Origin: Cordylochernes scorpioides | Taxonomy: Eukaryota; Arthropoda; Arachnida; Pseudoscorpiones; Chernetidae | Assembly (NCBI GenBank): GCA_030710605.1 | Contig: CP092868.1 | Location: 27,561,646-27,625,645, forward strand | Direction: 5' to 3' | Length of the DNA stretch: 64,000 nucleotides | Shown here: piece after piece, positions 1-7,862 of the stretch | Position numbering within the stretch: position 1 is the stretch's first letter | Layout: every line of letters starts with the position of its first letter | Program-made: the position numbers and the translations under genes | Notes under the pieces: model-generated | Databases searched by the model: none | What the model was told of the DNA's origin: nothing | The model's input: only the letters and a program-made list of their open reading frames with translations

Positions 1-665
1 CGCCAAATACCACTTCAATGCTGCAACCATGCGACCAAGGCATTATTCGCAATTTCAAGATGATTTATCGAACGCGTTTAATGAGGAAATATTTGACGGC
101 ATACGATGCTGGAACAGCATTAACAATCAATCTTAAGCAAGCTGTGGATATTATATCTGTAGCATGGAATGATGTGCTTCCAGCGACAATTTCCAACTGT
201 TGGCATCATAGTGGAATTATTAAGCCCGATGTCAGTTCTCCATTGGATACACCACAGCCTGCAACACAAATGTGGGAGCAACAAAGCCTCTTCGATCGCA
301 TGAAAGAAGTTTTAAAAATACCGTTAGAGATGGATTTCGATTCTTATGCTGACGCTGACAATGACGTCGTTACAAATGCCATGTTATCCGATGTAGAAAT
401 TGTCGAGAGCATTCTTCAAGCAAAAGAAGAAGAAGAAACGGACCAAGTTGATGAAGAAGTAGACCCAATTGTCCACATTCCGCATCCAAAAGAGGTCTTG
501 GAGAGCATTCAAACTCTGCGATTGTTTCTTCAATGTCAGGATGAGTTCAAGTCTCTTCATAGGCATCTGTCAGACTTGGACAACATCGAAAAGAGTGTTC
601 AGCACTTGTTACTGACTTCTAAATGTCAAAAGAAAATCACAAACTACTTCTCCAAAAACACCTGA
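1..665 (+). pseudogene. pogo/Tigger-type transposase, C-terminal part (DDE_1 family), open at window edge
   Basis: The reading frame is already open at the window edge (codons P-N-T-T-S precede the first Met at 18) and runs to a TGA at 663-665. The segment NTTSMLQPCDQGIIRNFK is the conserved end of the DDE_1 endonuclease domain of pogo/Tigger/jerky transposases, where the family normally has L-P-P-N-T-T-S-x2-Q-P-x-D-Q-G. The remaining ~200 residues are an acidic, helical C-terminal region (runs of Glu/Asp near residues 130-150). The catalytic Asp residues and the DNA-binding domain would lie upstream of the window. Such proteins cut and paste their element at TA sites. About 125 bp downstream lies a matching terminal repeat, so this is the 3' end of one transposon. 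Whether the upstream part is intact cannot be seen. Identification is from the family motif; activity is not implied. Confidence 0.82.
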
Positions 666-829
666 TGAGGTTGTTATTGATCTTTGTGTTGCTCTTTTGA
701 GTTGAATAGTAAATATAATTATTGGTACAAAACATTTTTTTTTTCCAACTGCGGATATAACAAACTTCGGATATAACAAAGTGATTGTCATGGATAATGC
801 GACTTCGTTATAAGCGGAGTACACTGTAT
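666..829 (+). mobile_element. 3' untranslated end and terminal inverted repeat of the pogo/Tigger element
   Basis: After the transposase stop the sequence contains internal repeats of the type GGATATAACAAA and ends with CTTCGTTATAAGCGGAG followed by TACACTGTA. Read on the minus strand this is TACAGTGTACTCCGCTTATA, a typical pogo/Tigger terminus (CAGT...TATAACG). The left end of the element is outside the window. Confidence 0.7.
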
Positions 830-834
830 TTATT

Positions 835-1230
835 CCCCTGAGAAGGCTTACAGGGAGTCACCCACTGTTCCCTTTCTTCATTGAACGCGAAGCGCTTCTC
901 AGAAACAAATTTATTTGGTGTGGGAAGAGATTGAAGTTTAGGGGTGCTAAATCAGGAAAATAGGAGGGATGGCCGAGCAAATCGTACCTCAAATACCGAA
1001 TTTTTCCCATTGTCAACACACTTTTCTGAGCAGGTGCGTTGTCTTGGTGAAAGATTTTTTTTCTTCCTCAAGCCAGGCCTCTTCTCGCAAATTTTGCCAT
1101 CCAGGTGGTCAAGAAGTTTAGAGTAATATTCACCTGTAATAGTTCTGCCTTTTTCAAGGTAATCAATTAACAGGATTCCTTTGGTATCCTAAAACACACT
1201 GGTCATGACCTTTTCGGGCAGATACGATCA
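835..1230 (-). pseudogene. mariner (DD34D) transposase, decayed C-terminal half
   Basis: On the minus strand, fragments in shifting frames match mariner transposase in order: KVMTSVF, then LIDYLEKGRTITGEYYSKLL, then KKK-F-HQDNAPAQKS, LTMGKIRYL and YFPDLAPLNFNLFP. HQDNAP carries the second catalytic Asp and the F/S-P-D-L-A-P block the third of the DD34D triad. An in-frame stop replaces the Trp expected after SVF, and at least one frameshift lies in the Lys-rich run near 1060. The N-terminal DNA-binding half is missing beyond 1230. The gene is clearly dead. The family assignment rests on the motif order and is strong. Confidence 0.85.
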
Positions 1231-1261
1231 ACTTCGCTTTCTTATATATCTATATACTATG

Positions 1262-1600
1262 AAAATTCGAAACTATTACACACACACAAAGCTTTTTAAG
1301 ACCACCGGTCTTATACAGATTCACCACAGGAAGAAATAATAGATGGAGCTCCTATACTCCAGGCAGCGCAGCATCCAACAACAGCCTTCTGGTCCGTCGC
1401 ATGTCCAATGGCCACACGTTCCTTTGTGCATACGTCATGGTTAGCGAATCATTGAACAGGCTAGTGTGGAATCAGCCGCGTTCTAGTCTTAGCTTTCCTT
1501 GTTCAAATGGACCACGACATTTGGCGATTCTATTAATCTCCTCCGACACTATTATAGACGGGTATGATTCTTTTAAAAATTAAACAGCTATAAAATATTA
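1262..1600. mobile_element. MITE family J fragment split by a LINE 3'-end insertion
   Basis: The family J terminal motif TTCGAAACTATTATAGACGC is interrupted. Its left part ends at 1278 (ACTATTA, 1272-1278) and it resumes at 1548 (ACTATTA, 1548-1554) followed by TAGACGGGTATGATTC. The 7-bp duplication brackets a 269-bp insertion. Confidence 0.7.
1279..1547 (-). mobile_element. LINE 3'-end fragment (5'-truncated) with ACTATTA target duplication
   Basis: Minus-strand 3' end of a non-LTR element. It ends in the tail signature seen elsewhere in the window: GAATCTGTAT, a perfect hairpin (AAGAC-caccg-GTCTT), then A-rich sequence and a GTGTGTGTGT tail at 1279-1290. The body (1320-1545) has a more balanced base composition than its surroundings but no reading frame I can assign. 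Confidence 0.6.
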
Positions 1601-1669
1601 AAATGATAATTTTAAATACAATAACAATACGTTTCTTTATACGTGAATTTTGCAATTGAATATTAATAT

Positions 1670-1856
1670 TGCCACGTGGAAAATTAGGAAAGACAAAAAC
1701 TTCAGGAGGAGCCAACAATTTATTTCAGGCAAGAACAAAGTATAAATGGTAAACAAAAGATAAGCCACGAGGGAAATTTACAGAGTAGCAAAATGAAAAC
1801 ATAAAAATGACCACTCTGTTAATAAAAATAATAAAATTAATAAATACTTTGTTACA
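1670..1856 (-). mobile_element. Solo LTR of the TRIM family, ATAT target duplication
   Basis: 187 bp, nearly identical to the LTRs of the complete copies at 56894-57601. On the minus strand it starts TGTAAC and ends GTGGCA. ATAT flanks it on both sides (1666-1669 and 1857-1860). No internal region is present, as expected after LTR-LTR recombination. Confidence 0.85.
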
Positions 1857-2165
1857 ATATATCCGCATTCTCTCAACTTATAGCCATGTCTGTAGAAGGA
1901 TTATAAAGATCCGAAAGCTTGTACTTTGCACGAATAAAGATAATCATTGCTACAGTTTATATTCATATTTTTAAACAGAATCTTAAGTTGAATAATCATA
2001 TGGGGAGAATTATTTATCAAAAGAATAAAATCGTGAAACGAAGAATTTATTGTTAGATTTTTATTTAGCCGAGATTTCGAGTATTTAGATCCTTCTACAG
2101 GAGTCAAAAAAAAAAAAAAAAAGAAGAGTAGAAATTCTTGAAAGCTCAGCTTAATATAAAAAAAA
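1857..2165. other. AT-rich spacer with a short inverted repeat
   Basis: No gene is seen. A ~12-bp inverted repeat (TGTAGAAGGAT near 1890, ATCCTTCTACA near 2090) brackets ~200 bp. An A-run lies at 2107-2123. Confidence 0.5.
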
Positions 2166-2300
2166 ATATTTCACACAAATAAATTTACTGGCAATGCGTT
2201 TCTTTTAAATATCATCAAATATTATCTCTACAGACCTTACTGCAATGATGATATTTAAAAGAAACGCATTGCCAGTAAATTTATATGTGTGAAATTTTAA
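2166..2300. repeat. Hairpin MITE, ~52-bp arms
   Basis: The left arm (TTCACACAAATAAATTTACT, then the block GGCAATGCGTTTCTTTTAAA to ~2219) is repeated in reverse complement at 2245-2297, around a ~25-bp loop containing CTTACTGCAATG. It is a simple foldback with no coding potential. Confidence 0.8.
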
Positions 2301-2444
2301 CGATTGATGGCAATTAAATTTAATTTACTAATAAAAGATCTTACAAAAAACTCTTCACGATTTTTTCCTTTTGATAATATAATAAAAGTAGAAGATAATA
2401 AAATTCTAGTGAAAAATCTGACACCAGAATGATAGACAGACTTC

Positions 2445-2937
2445 AGAGCTACAAAGTTATCCCAAAGGTTTGTAAACACTTTCAAAAAATTAAAATACCA
2501 ATATTTTTCGCCGTTATGTATAAAGGTTTTTTTTTTGCTTATCCCTAGTACACGTGGTACAGTCCGTGATGATAATCATGGTGGAAGTAGGCGACTGCTT
2601 TTACTGTAAGTGCATCACATGTCTACACATGTGAAAAGCAGTTCAACTTTTCACTTACAAATGTACCAGAGCCTTGTTTGATTACTTGTACTCTCGCTGA
2701 TGGGGTTAGACATTTGCAAGAATTGGGGGCCATTGGAGCACTTTTTTTTATCAGAAAAAAGTGCCCAATGCGGGAATCGAACTAGGGTCGTAGCAGTCGA
2801 AAACCAACATTATTATGTATAAAGTAATTGTATTATGTATTATTATGTATTCGCCGTAATATAATATTATTCACCAAGTAATAAGAAAAAAAGTTTTAAG
2901 AAAAAAAAACGAACTTTTGGGACAAACTTATATATCT
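2445..2937. mobile_element. MITE family F (mariner-type termini), interrupted by a SINE
   Basis: The termini AAGTTATCCCAAAGGTTTGT and ACTTTTGGGACAAACTTATA form inverted repeats of the mariner type (consensus AGGTTGTCCCAAAAGTTCGT). The interior has the ...ATTCGCCGTTATGTATAA... and ...AATATAATATTATTC... blocks shared with copies at 20660-20875 and 13074-13260. A SINE splits the copy at 2526-2812. Confidence 0.75.
2526..2812 (-). mobile_element. tRNA-derived SINE, minus strand, 12-bp target duplication
   Basis: Read on the minus strand, a tRNA-like head (box-B-like AGTTCGATTCCC, then GCATTGGGCAC) is followed by a T-run and a ~200-bp body ending GTGTACTAGGGATAAGC and an A-tail. TTATGTATAAAG occurs on both sides (2514-2525 and 2813-2824). 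It is 5' truncated relative to the copy at 28720. Confidence 0.8.
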
Positions 2938-2938
2938 G

Positions 2939-3121
2939 TTAAGACGTTGTTTGAGGCCCCAGGCACTGAGTAAAGTTCACAGTCTGATAGAAAACATCTT
3001 CAACAAAGAATCTTTTGTTCTCTGGGTTTCCAGACTTCCACTCTTTCATCCACCTTCGGCAAACAGATCTGATGAATCGACTTGGCTCCACAGTTGACTT
3101 TGTCTTTCTTGTCCCACCCAA
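2939..3121 (-). other. Unidentified 60-codon ORF in a GC-richer patch
   Basis: A minus-strand open frame encodes a basic N-terminal half (RSVCRRWMKEWKSG) and an aromatic C-terminal half (RFFVEDVFYQTVNF). Base composition is clearly less AT-rich than the flanks, so this may be a fragment of a real exon or a transposon gene. I recognise no family. The plus strand is also open here, so the coding strand is uncertain. Confidence 0.25.
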
Positions 3122-3199
3122 CTTATCTGCTTACATCCTATATGTAAAGTTTTGTACATATGTGTATATTGTTTGTATATATATATGTTGTAATATATT

Positions 3200-3490
3200 C
3201 CAATATAATATAATACACTGCGGCCTGTGATTGTAAAACGACACTTGAAGTTACACCGCATGGGTTTCTTTTATACGAAAAATCAAAATTTTATTTCAAG
3301 GTGAAATATCGACCATTTCTATCCTTTTTGGATGAGGTATGAAAGGGTGAATTATGAAGAGTAATGATGAACGGAAAAATAAAAGTGTCCAGGAATGGGA
3401 ATCGAACCCACAATGCTCTGCTAACCGGGCAGATGCCATGTCCACTAAGCTACCCTGGACGTATTTTTCCGTTCGTAAATGATACATAAA
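3200..3490. mobile_element. Foldback element K with a central tRNA-like sequence
   Basis: The left arm (from CTGCGGCCTGTGATTGTAAA through GATGAGGTATGAAAGGGTGA to ~3384) is shared with palindromic copies at 34618-34950 and 39838-40165. Here the tRNA-like 73-mer sits at the centre and only ~20 bp of the right arm (TTTTTCCGTTCG) remains. Confidence 0.7.
3387..3459 (-). tRNA. tRNA-like sequence (probable pseudo-tRNA), anticodon-position triplet GGT
   Basis: The 73-nt minus-strand sequence folds as a complete cloverleaf. Acceptor TCCAGGG/TCCTGGA has one G-U pair. T8-A9 opens box A (TAGCTTAGTGG). The anticodon stem is TCTGC/GCAGA around loop CCGGTTA. The T arm is GTGGG-TTCGATT-CCCAT with a perfect box B (GGTTCGATTCC). 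Position 33 is C rather than the near-invariant T and position 37 is T, so decoding function is doubtful. It lies inside foldback element K and partial copies occur in two other copies of it. That argues for a mobile tRNA relic rather than a host tRNA gene. Confidence 0.6.
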
Positions 3491-3900
3491 TATATACCTA
3501 TAAATTCCAATAAATACCTATATCTCCATGTGTTATATAGTTTTAGTGTAATTGCCAATGTGACAGAAATAAAATTTTAAGTGAGTGACAGTCGGCGCCT
3601 GTAGAGGAAAAAGGTCCGAAATATAAGTCGGGTTCCCAGGTGTTCCCCTTTCTTACTCAAACAGATTAGTCCGCTTTGAGACACGAGGATTGACAGACCC
3701 CTCTAGACAGATCTCCCCTGACCGGTTTCGGCTAAACTGGCTCTCTCGCCATCTCTATGGTGACATCCAACATATCTCGTCCTTTTGTGTAATCCCAATC
3801 ACGCCTGAACCCACTCTAAACATTGTGGCCACCACGATTGCAACCAACATGCCACACTGCATTCATCCAACAGCAACAATAACTACATTACTACATATAT
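3491..3900. other. Unassigned, less AT-rich segment
   Basis: 3590-3890 is mixed-composition DNA (for example CAGTCGGCGCCTGTAG at ~3589) that stands out from its AT-rich flanks. It could be part of a retroelement 5' region, but no terminal repeats, motif or convincing frame were found. Confidence 0.25.
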
Positions 3901-3902
3901 AT

Positions 3903-3965
3903 ATACAATAGAACCTCCCTGTAAAGGACACCTAATTGCATAGACAAAGTGTCTAAGTTCTTTTT
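3903..3965. mobile_element. MITE family L fragment (pogo-type terminus)
   Basis: Starts with the terminus CAATAGAACCTCCCTGTAAA, followed by GGACACCTAATTGCA. Full copies are at 6648-6812, 13838-14010 and 62266-62436. Confidence 0.7.
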
Positions 3966-4257
3966 TCTGTTTACTGCTTCGTAAAAGTTATATAGAGACA
4001 GAACAACCATTCGACTTGATAGGGCGCTGGTTAAAATACTTTGTACTGAGGTAAGTTGGCTGTCGTTTAATTAAGACTATAAATAATTTTAATATAAATT
4101 TAAAACACAAAGGTCGCCTCTCCCATCAAAATCAACGTCAAAACTCGACGCCATCTATTCGGCTTCAAGTCGGTGACAAAGCCACAACACAAGCTTTGGC
4201 AAACTGAAAAGCGTTCACCTAGAGACCATGGTTTCAGGCTTATGGCCCTCTTTAGCT

Positions 4258-4771
4258 CAGGGAAGACTTTATTCCATGAGATCCACACACACACACAAAA
4301 GCCTTCATTAACGACTTACCCTATACAGATTCTCCTAATTTGGTAAAGTAATAATCATCTTGTGTTATTTACATAGAAATTGAACTGGCTTTACTCTTCA
4401 TCTCAAAGTCATTCACTTGTTGACTGGTCCTTTATTCCATGAGATCCATACACACACAAAAGCCTTTATTAGGGACTTGACCTATACAGATTCTCTCGGT
4501 TGGGTAAGGTAATAATCATCTTGTGTTATTCACATAGAAATTGAACTGGCTTTACTCTTCGTCTCAAAGTCATTTATTTGTTGACTGGTCCTTTATTCCA
4601 TGAGATCCATACACACACAAAAGCCTTTATTAGGGACTTGACCTATACAGATTCTCTCGGTTGGGTAAGGTAATAATCATCTTGTGTTATTTACATAGAA
4701 ATTGAAATGGCTTTACTCTTCGTCTCAAAGTCATTTACTTGTTGACTGGTCCTTCATTCCATGAGATCCAA
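4258..4771 (-). repeat. Tandem array of a LINE/SINE 3' tail, ~167-bp unit x3
   Basis: Three near-identical units span ACTCTTCGTCTCAAAGTCAT, GACTGGTCC, ATGAGATCCATACACACACA, AAGCCTTTATTAGGGACTTG and CTATACAGATTCTC. On the minus strand each ends in the tail signature (GAATCTGTATAGG, short hairpin, AATAAAGGC, TTTTGTGTGTG). A single copy in the opposite orientation is at 59575-59730. Confidence 0.8.
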
Positions 4772-4886
4772 ATGATCAAATGGAACGCTTCACGATTTTG
4801 CGTGTCATCCTTGCGCAGGGGCCATGCTAATCTTCTCTGTATCGCCCCAACCTTAGCACATGTACCGCCGAACAAGCGTGTACAAA
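4772..4886 (-). ncRNA. U6 snRNA-like retropseudogene
   Basis: The minus strand contains the U6 core almost unchanged: GATACAGAGAAGATTAGCAT (ACAGAGA box), GGCCCCTGCGCAAGGATGAC (AGC-proximal internal stem-loop) and ACGCAAAATCGTGAAGCG. The 5' stem-loop region is diverged (TTGTTCGGCGGTACATGTGC). The normal T-run after TTCCAT is replaced by TTGATC. GATCAAATGGAA flanks it on both sides (4772-4783 and 4887-4898), and it interrupts element H. I therefore infer a retroposed, non-functional copy. No TATA box or proximal element is evident at the expected upstream distance. Confidence 0.85.
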
Positions 4887-5109
4887 GGATCAAATGGAAT
4901 CTTCACAATTTTTCAAAAAGGTGTTTAACTAACAAAATAGCTAGGTCAAATATATGTTCAAAACATTGATGGAGAAATTTCCCGAAGAAACCCTATCTAT
5001 AAAAGCAAAGGGTCATCTCGCTTGCGGCGACGGTCAATAGAGGGCGTCTAATTTTGACGTTTATTTTGACAAGAGAGGCGTCCTTTTCTTTCATAGATAT
5101 ATTTTCTCC

Positions 5110-5660
5110 CAGAATATTTCCATCCATATATATCTTATATAAATAAAAGAGATTTTCTGTTGTATCTTGATTGTTAAGGATTATGGTATGGTAAAGCAGT
5201 CGTGGTTAAAATCTTGAAATAAAAATAATAATGATTTTGATCGGAGATTTCTTTAATTGAGAGAGCTTTAGGATTATATAATAAACATAATTTGATAAAA
5301 GTACTACCTGACTTAAGGCAAATAGAACAAGGAAAACAAAATATTATTTACATAATGTACAAAGATTTGAGCCGGCCAACGGGATCAAACAACGTGATGA
5401 CAATTAATCCGCCTTCTACATGCTTTTGGATAAGCATTTCAAGGCACAATTCATCTTTGGGAGTCACCAAGCGTCCGTCGCAGTGGAGGGCCAAGGAGAG
5501 GGCTGGAGTGGCGCCGGCTTCAAATATTTTTAAGGGATCATTTCAGTGATCAAGATCAAGAGATCAAGAATCAGAGATCAATACGGGATCAAACAACAAC
5601 GAGTTTTTATAGGGGATGAGTGACCTCTGGCGGTCGATTTAACAGAGTATTTGAATCTAT
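5110..5660. mobile_element. Interspersed repeat M
   Basis: Shares ordered blocks with 52140-52450: TTACATAATGTACAAAG, TTTGAGCCRGCC, and a conserved end TGACCTCTGGCGGTCGATTT. A shorter inverted copy ends at ~7850. No coding frame was recognised; the 5292-5549 ORF is not conserved in the other copy. Confidence 0.55.
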
Positions 5661-5784
5661 GAAATTATAATATAAAATAAAATAATATTTTTATATAACA
5701 TATATATATGTAGCAAAAGTGGGAATTCTTCTTTTGAATATATAAATATATATTCTGTTGAATAAAATGATAAATACGATGCAT

Positions 5785-6035
5785 TTTCACGCCATCTGGT
5801 ATAAAAAATTTGAACTATTTTTAACACATACGATTCTTTTTTATATAAATCAATTTTATATACTGCCCTTACTGCAATGATAAAATAATGAAAGTGCTTG
5901 GATCATCAATGATAAACCCTCCTATCATTTTCGCCAGTTTAATCTACCCAGTTTAATGGTATTTTTATTGTTTCAGTAAGGGCAGTAGTAAAATTGATTT
6001 ATTTTCAAAAGAATCATACGCATCAATAAAAGTTT
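5785..6035. mobile_element. MITE family J, short copy
   Basis: Outer and inner inverted repeats (CATACGATTCTTTTTTATAT / AAAAGAATCATACGC; ACTGCCCTTACTGCAATGAT / CAGTAAGGGCAGTA) surround a shortened core with CGCCAGTTTAATCTACC. Confidence 0.75.
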
Positions 6036-6049
6036 AAATTTCTTAAAAT

Positions 6050-6170
6050 GATATATATTATTAAGAAAAAGGTATCTCCTCATCGTGCAACTGAATGTTA
6101 CTGATGGCTTACGCCATCTATCGGAATAAATATCAACTATTCTCGTTATTTTCTAATTATTCTAGAATTG
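6050..6170. mobile_element. MITE family E fragment
   Basis: TCTCCTCATCGTGCAACTGA, GATGGCTTACGCCATCTATC and AATAAATATCAACTATTC are shared with copies at 47085-47252 and 60205-60375. Confidence 0.65.
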
Positions 6171-6197
6171 GACAATTACCCATATTATGTTACAATA

Positions 6198-6330
6198 TAA
6201 CAACAACAACAACAACAAAAGCCTTTATTTAGGGCATTCCGCCCCATATAGGATTCGCCGTATTTACACATCAACAAGAGGAGAGGGAAAAGGAAACATT
6301 TACAACAAAATAAAGTTGTCTCACATTCAG
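6198..6330 (-). mobile_element. LINE 3' UTR and tail with conserved hairpin
   Basis: On the minus strand the order is GGCGAATCCTATATGG, a hairpin of AGGGC/GCCCT pairing, then AAATAAAGGCTTTTGTTGTT and further GTT repeats at the terminus (6198-6215). It is contiguous with the zinc-knuckle frame, so it links this tail motif to a LINE. Confidence 0.75.
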
Positions 6331-6642
6331 TTACCTATTTACAGATAGGTCATCCTCCAGTATCCTTTGCCCTGCATTCATTCTCATGCGCCCAGCTTCT
6401 GTGCAGAACTTAAAGTATCTAACAATCAGTAATTCATCATCCAGAGCTGAAGAGAGAAGTTGACATATGCGATGGTATCTAAATTGACCAAAATTAGGGC
6501 TTGGGAAAATTTCAGTACGTTTTTCTGCTAAGAGAGGGTATTGGAGGAAATAGTGAACCAAATTATCATCCATGAGATCCTTACAAAGTAAACAGTTCCG
6601 GCCATTTTCTTTCCAGAAGTCTTTTATTATGTTACAATATAT
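6331..6642 (-). pseudogene. LINE ORF2 C-terminus (zinc-knuckle region), 5'-truncated
   Basis: The minus-strand frame encodes NCLLCKDLMDDNLVHYF then LLAEKR. This C-x2-C-x9-H spacing followed by a hydrophobic/charged helix is the zinc-knuckle module found at the C-terminus of many non-LTR retrotransposon ORF2 proteins. The final Cys of the usual C-C-H-C is replaced by Tyr. The start Met at 6648 is not a real start, because the copy is 5' truncated within ORF2. The frame stops at ~6331 and is followed by a 3' UTR and the tail at 6198-6330. The clade cannot be fixed from this stretch; the I/Jockey group is plausible. Confidence 0.65.
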
Positions 6643-6647
6643 ATACA

Positions 6648-6812
6648 ATAGAATCTCACTTTAGAGGACACCCTCTCCACAAAGGACAGTTTTCATTTGC
6701 AAAATTAACATTTTTACTATTTAGCAACTCTCCAGTAAGAGGACACCTCTCCCTAAAGGATACTTTGGCTTTGCAATTAGGTGTTGTCCTTTATAGGGAG
6801 GTAGTTCTACTT
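6648..6812. mobile_element. MITE family L, full copy
   Basis: Inverted termini CAATAGAATCTCACTTTAGA and CTTTATAGGGAGGTAGTTCT. The interior carries AACTCTCCAGTAAGAGGACA and the TTTTTACTATTTAGCAACTC block, as in 62266-62436. Confidence 0.75.
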
Positions 6813-6824
6813 TATTAAATTTTT

Positions 6825-7172
6825 ATGATGCATTAGCGCGCCATCTGTTATCAAATTTCGACACTATTATAGACGCGTATGATTCTTTTTAAAAATAAAC
6901 AATTTCTACTGTCCTTACTGAAATGTAAAAATTAAAAGCTCAAAGCTTATGTCCATAGTTTATCTAAAATACCCATTTAAAGAGTCTATCATCAGTATCA
7001 CTATAAAAGGAAGATCGAAAAATGCAATATAACAGCGGTATGGTAAATTAGACTGGCGAAACCGCTGGGAGGGTTTACCACTGATCAACCAGGCCCTTCC
7101 ATTTATTTTTCCATTGCAGTAAGGACAGTTGAAATTGTTTATTTTCAAAAAGAATCATACGCGTCTATAATA
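6825..7172. mobile_element. MITE family J, full copy
   Basis: Outer repeats (GCGCGCCATCTGTTATC; ACTATTATAGACGCGTATGA / TCATACGCGTCTATAAT), inner repeats (CTACTGTCCTTACTG / CAGTAAGGACAGT) and the full ~250-bp core (CTTATGTCCATAGTTTATCT, AAGGAAGATCGAAAAATGCA, GCGAAACCGCTGGGAGGG). Confidence 0.85.
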
Positions 7173-7740
7173 TTCAATATTTGTTTAAAACAATTTTCTT
7201 TAGGTATGAATTCACTCCGGCAAAACCATTACGAAGCTGTTTCTTCCGAAAAGATAAATATAAAGGAAGGAAAAATAAAAGAGAGAGCGAAGTTCAGGTC
7301 AATTCTGTAAATGGACCAAGCAATATCTGACATAAACAGGTGACCCACTCTAAAAACACAACCACATTTCCACGGAAATTTTGTCTTTTGATAAATCTAA
7401 AAATCAGGAACTCTAGGAAATTACTTTTTAATTTATTTCCGACATCAAACTTCCACGCTTTCCACAATTTTTGCCCCTAATTTAATTTCTTCTCACTGAT
7501 GGAAAATATGGGGAAACTCTGTGAAGCGCGTATTTTTCTGTAATTTAAATAACTTGGTCCCCCTGTACTCTATTAAACTTGGCACCACTGGTATATAGGA
7601 ACACATTTATAACTCATATAGATGGTTTTTTTTTTAATTTTCCAATTTTCATCACTATATATATATGATACATTTTTTATATATTTTACATAGACACTTT
7701 TATTTCATTTAAAAATATTAGATTTTCTAGAAAATCCTAC
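7173..7740. other. AT-rich spacer
   Basis: No gene, terminal repeat or array was seen. Confidence 0.5.
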
Positions 7741-7744
7741 TCTA

Positions 7745-7860
7745 TAAGTCGACCGCCAGATGTCGCTGCTTTACCTATATAAACCCATTGTTGTTGTTTC
7801 CCGTTGGCCCACTCAAATCTTTTTGTAGATATGTAAACCTAAAATATTTTATCTTTTCTT
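7745..7860 (-). mobile_element. Repeat M fragment
   Basis: The minus strand shows TTTGAGTGGGCCAACGGG followed by AAACAACAACAATGG, TTTATATAGG and TCTGGCGGTCGAC, matching the 3' part of repeat M at 5360-5640 and 52365-52440. Confidence 0.6.
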
Positions 7861-7862
7861 CA

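Larger units (their letters stand above)
4111..5090. mobile_element. Foldback/TIR element H hosting LINE tails and a U6 pseudogene
   Basis: Left terminus 4111-4161 (GTCGCCTCTCCCATCAAAAT, then CGACGCCATCTATT) and right terminus 5029-5088 (AATAGAGGGCGTCTAATTTT, then GACAAGAGAGGCGTCC) are inverted repeats of ~50 bp. Between them are a unique portion (4165-4257), the LINE-tail array and the U6 insertion. Partial copies of H are at 44965-45190 and 15212-15300. Confidence 0.65.

Noticed and set aside
3690..3911. 73-aa ORF in the less AT-rich segment
   Set aside because: No domain, no conserved second copy, and it ends in simple TATA sequence.
4772..4886. Functional U6 snRNA gene
   Set aside because: It lacks the terminal T-run and upstream promoter elements and is bounded by a target duplication.
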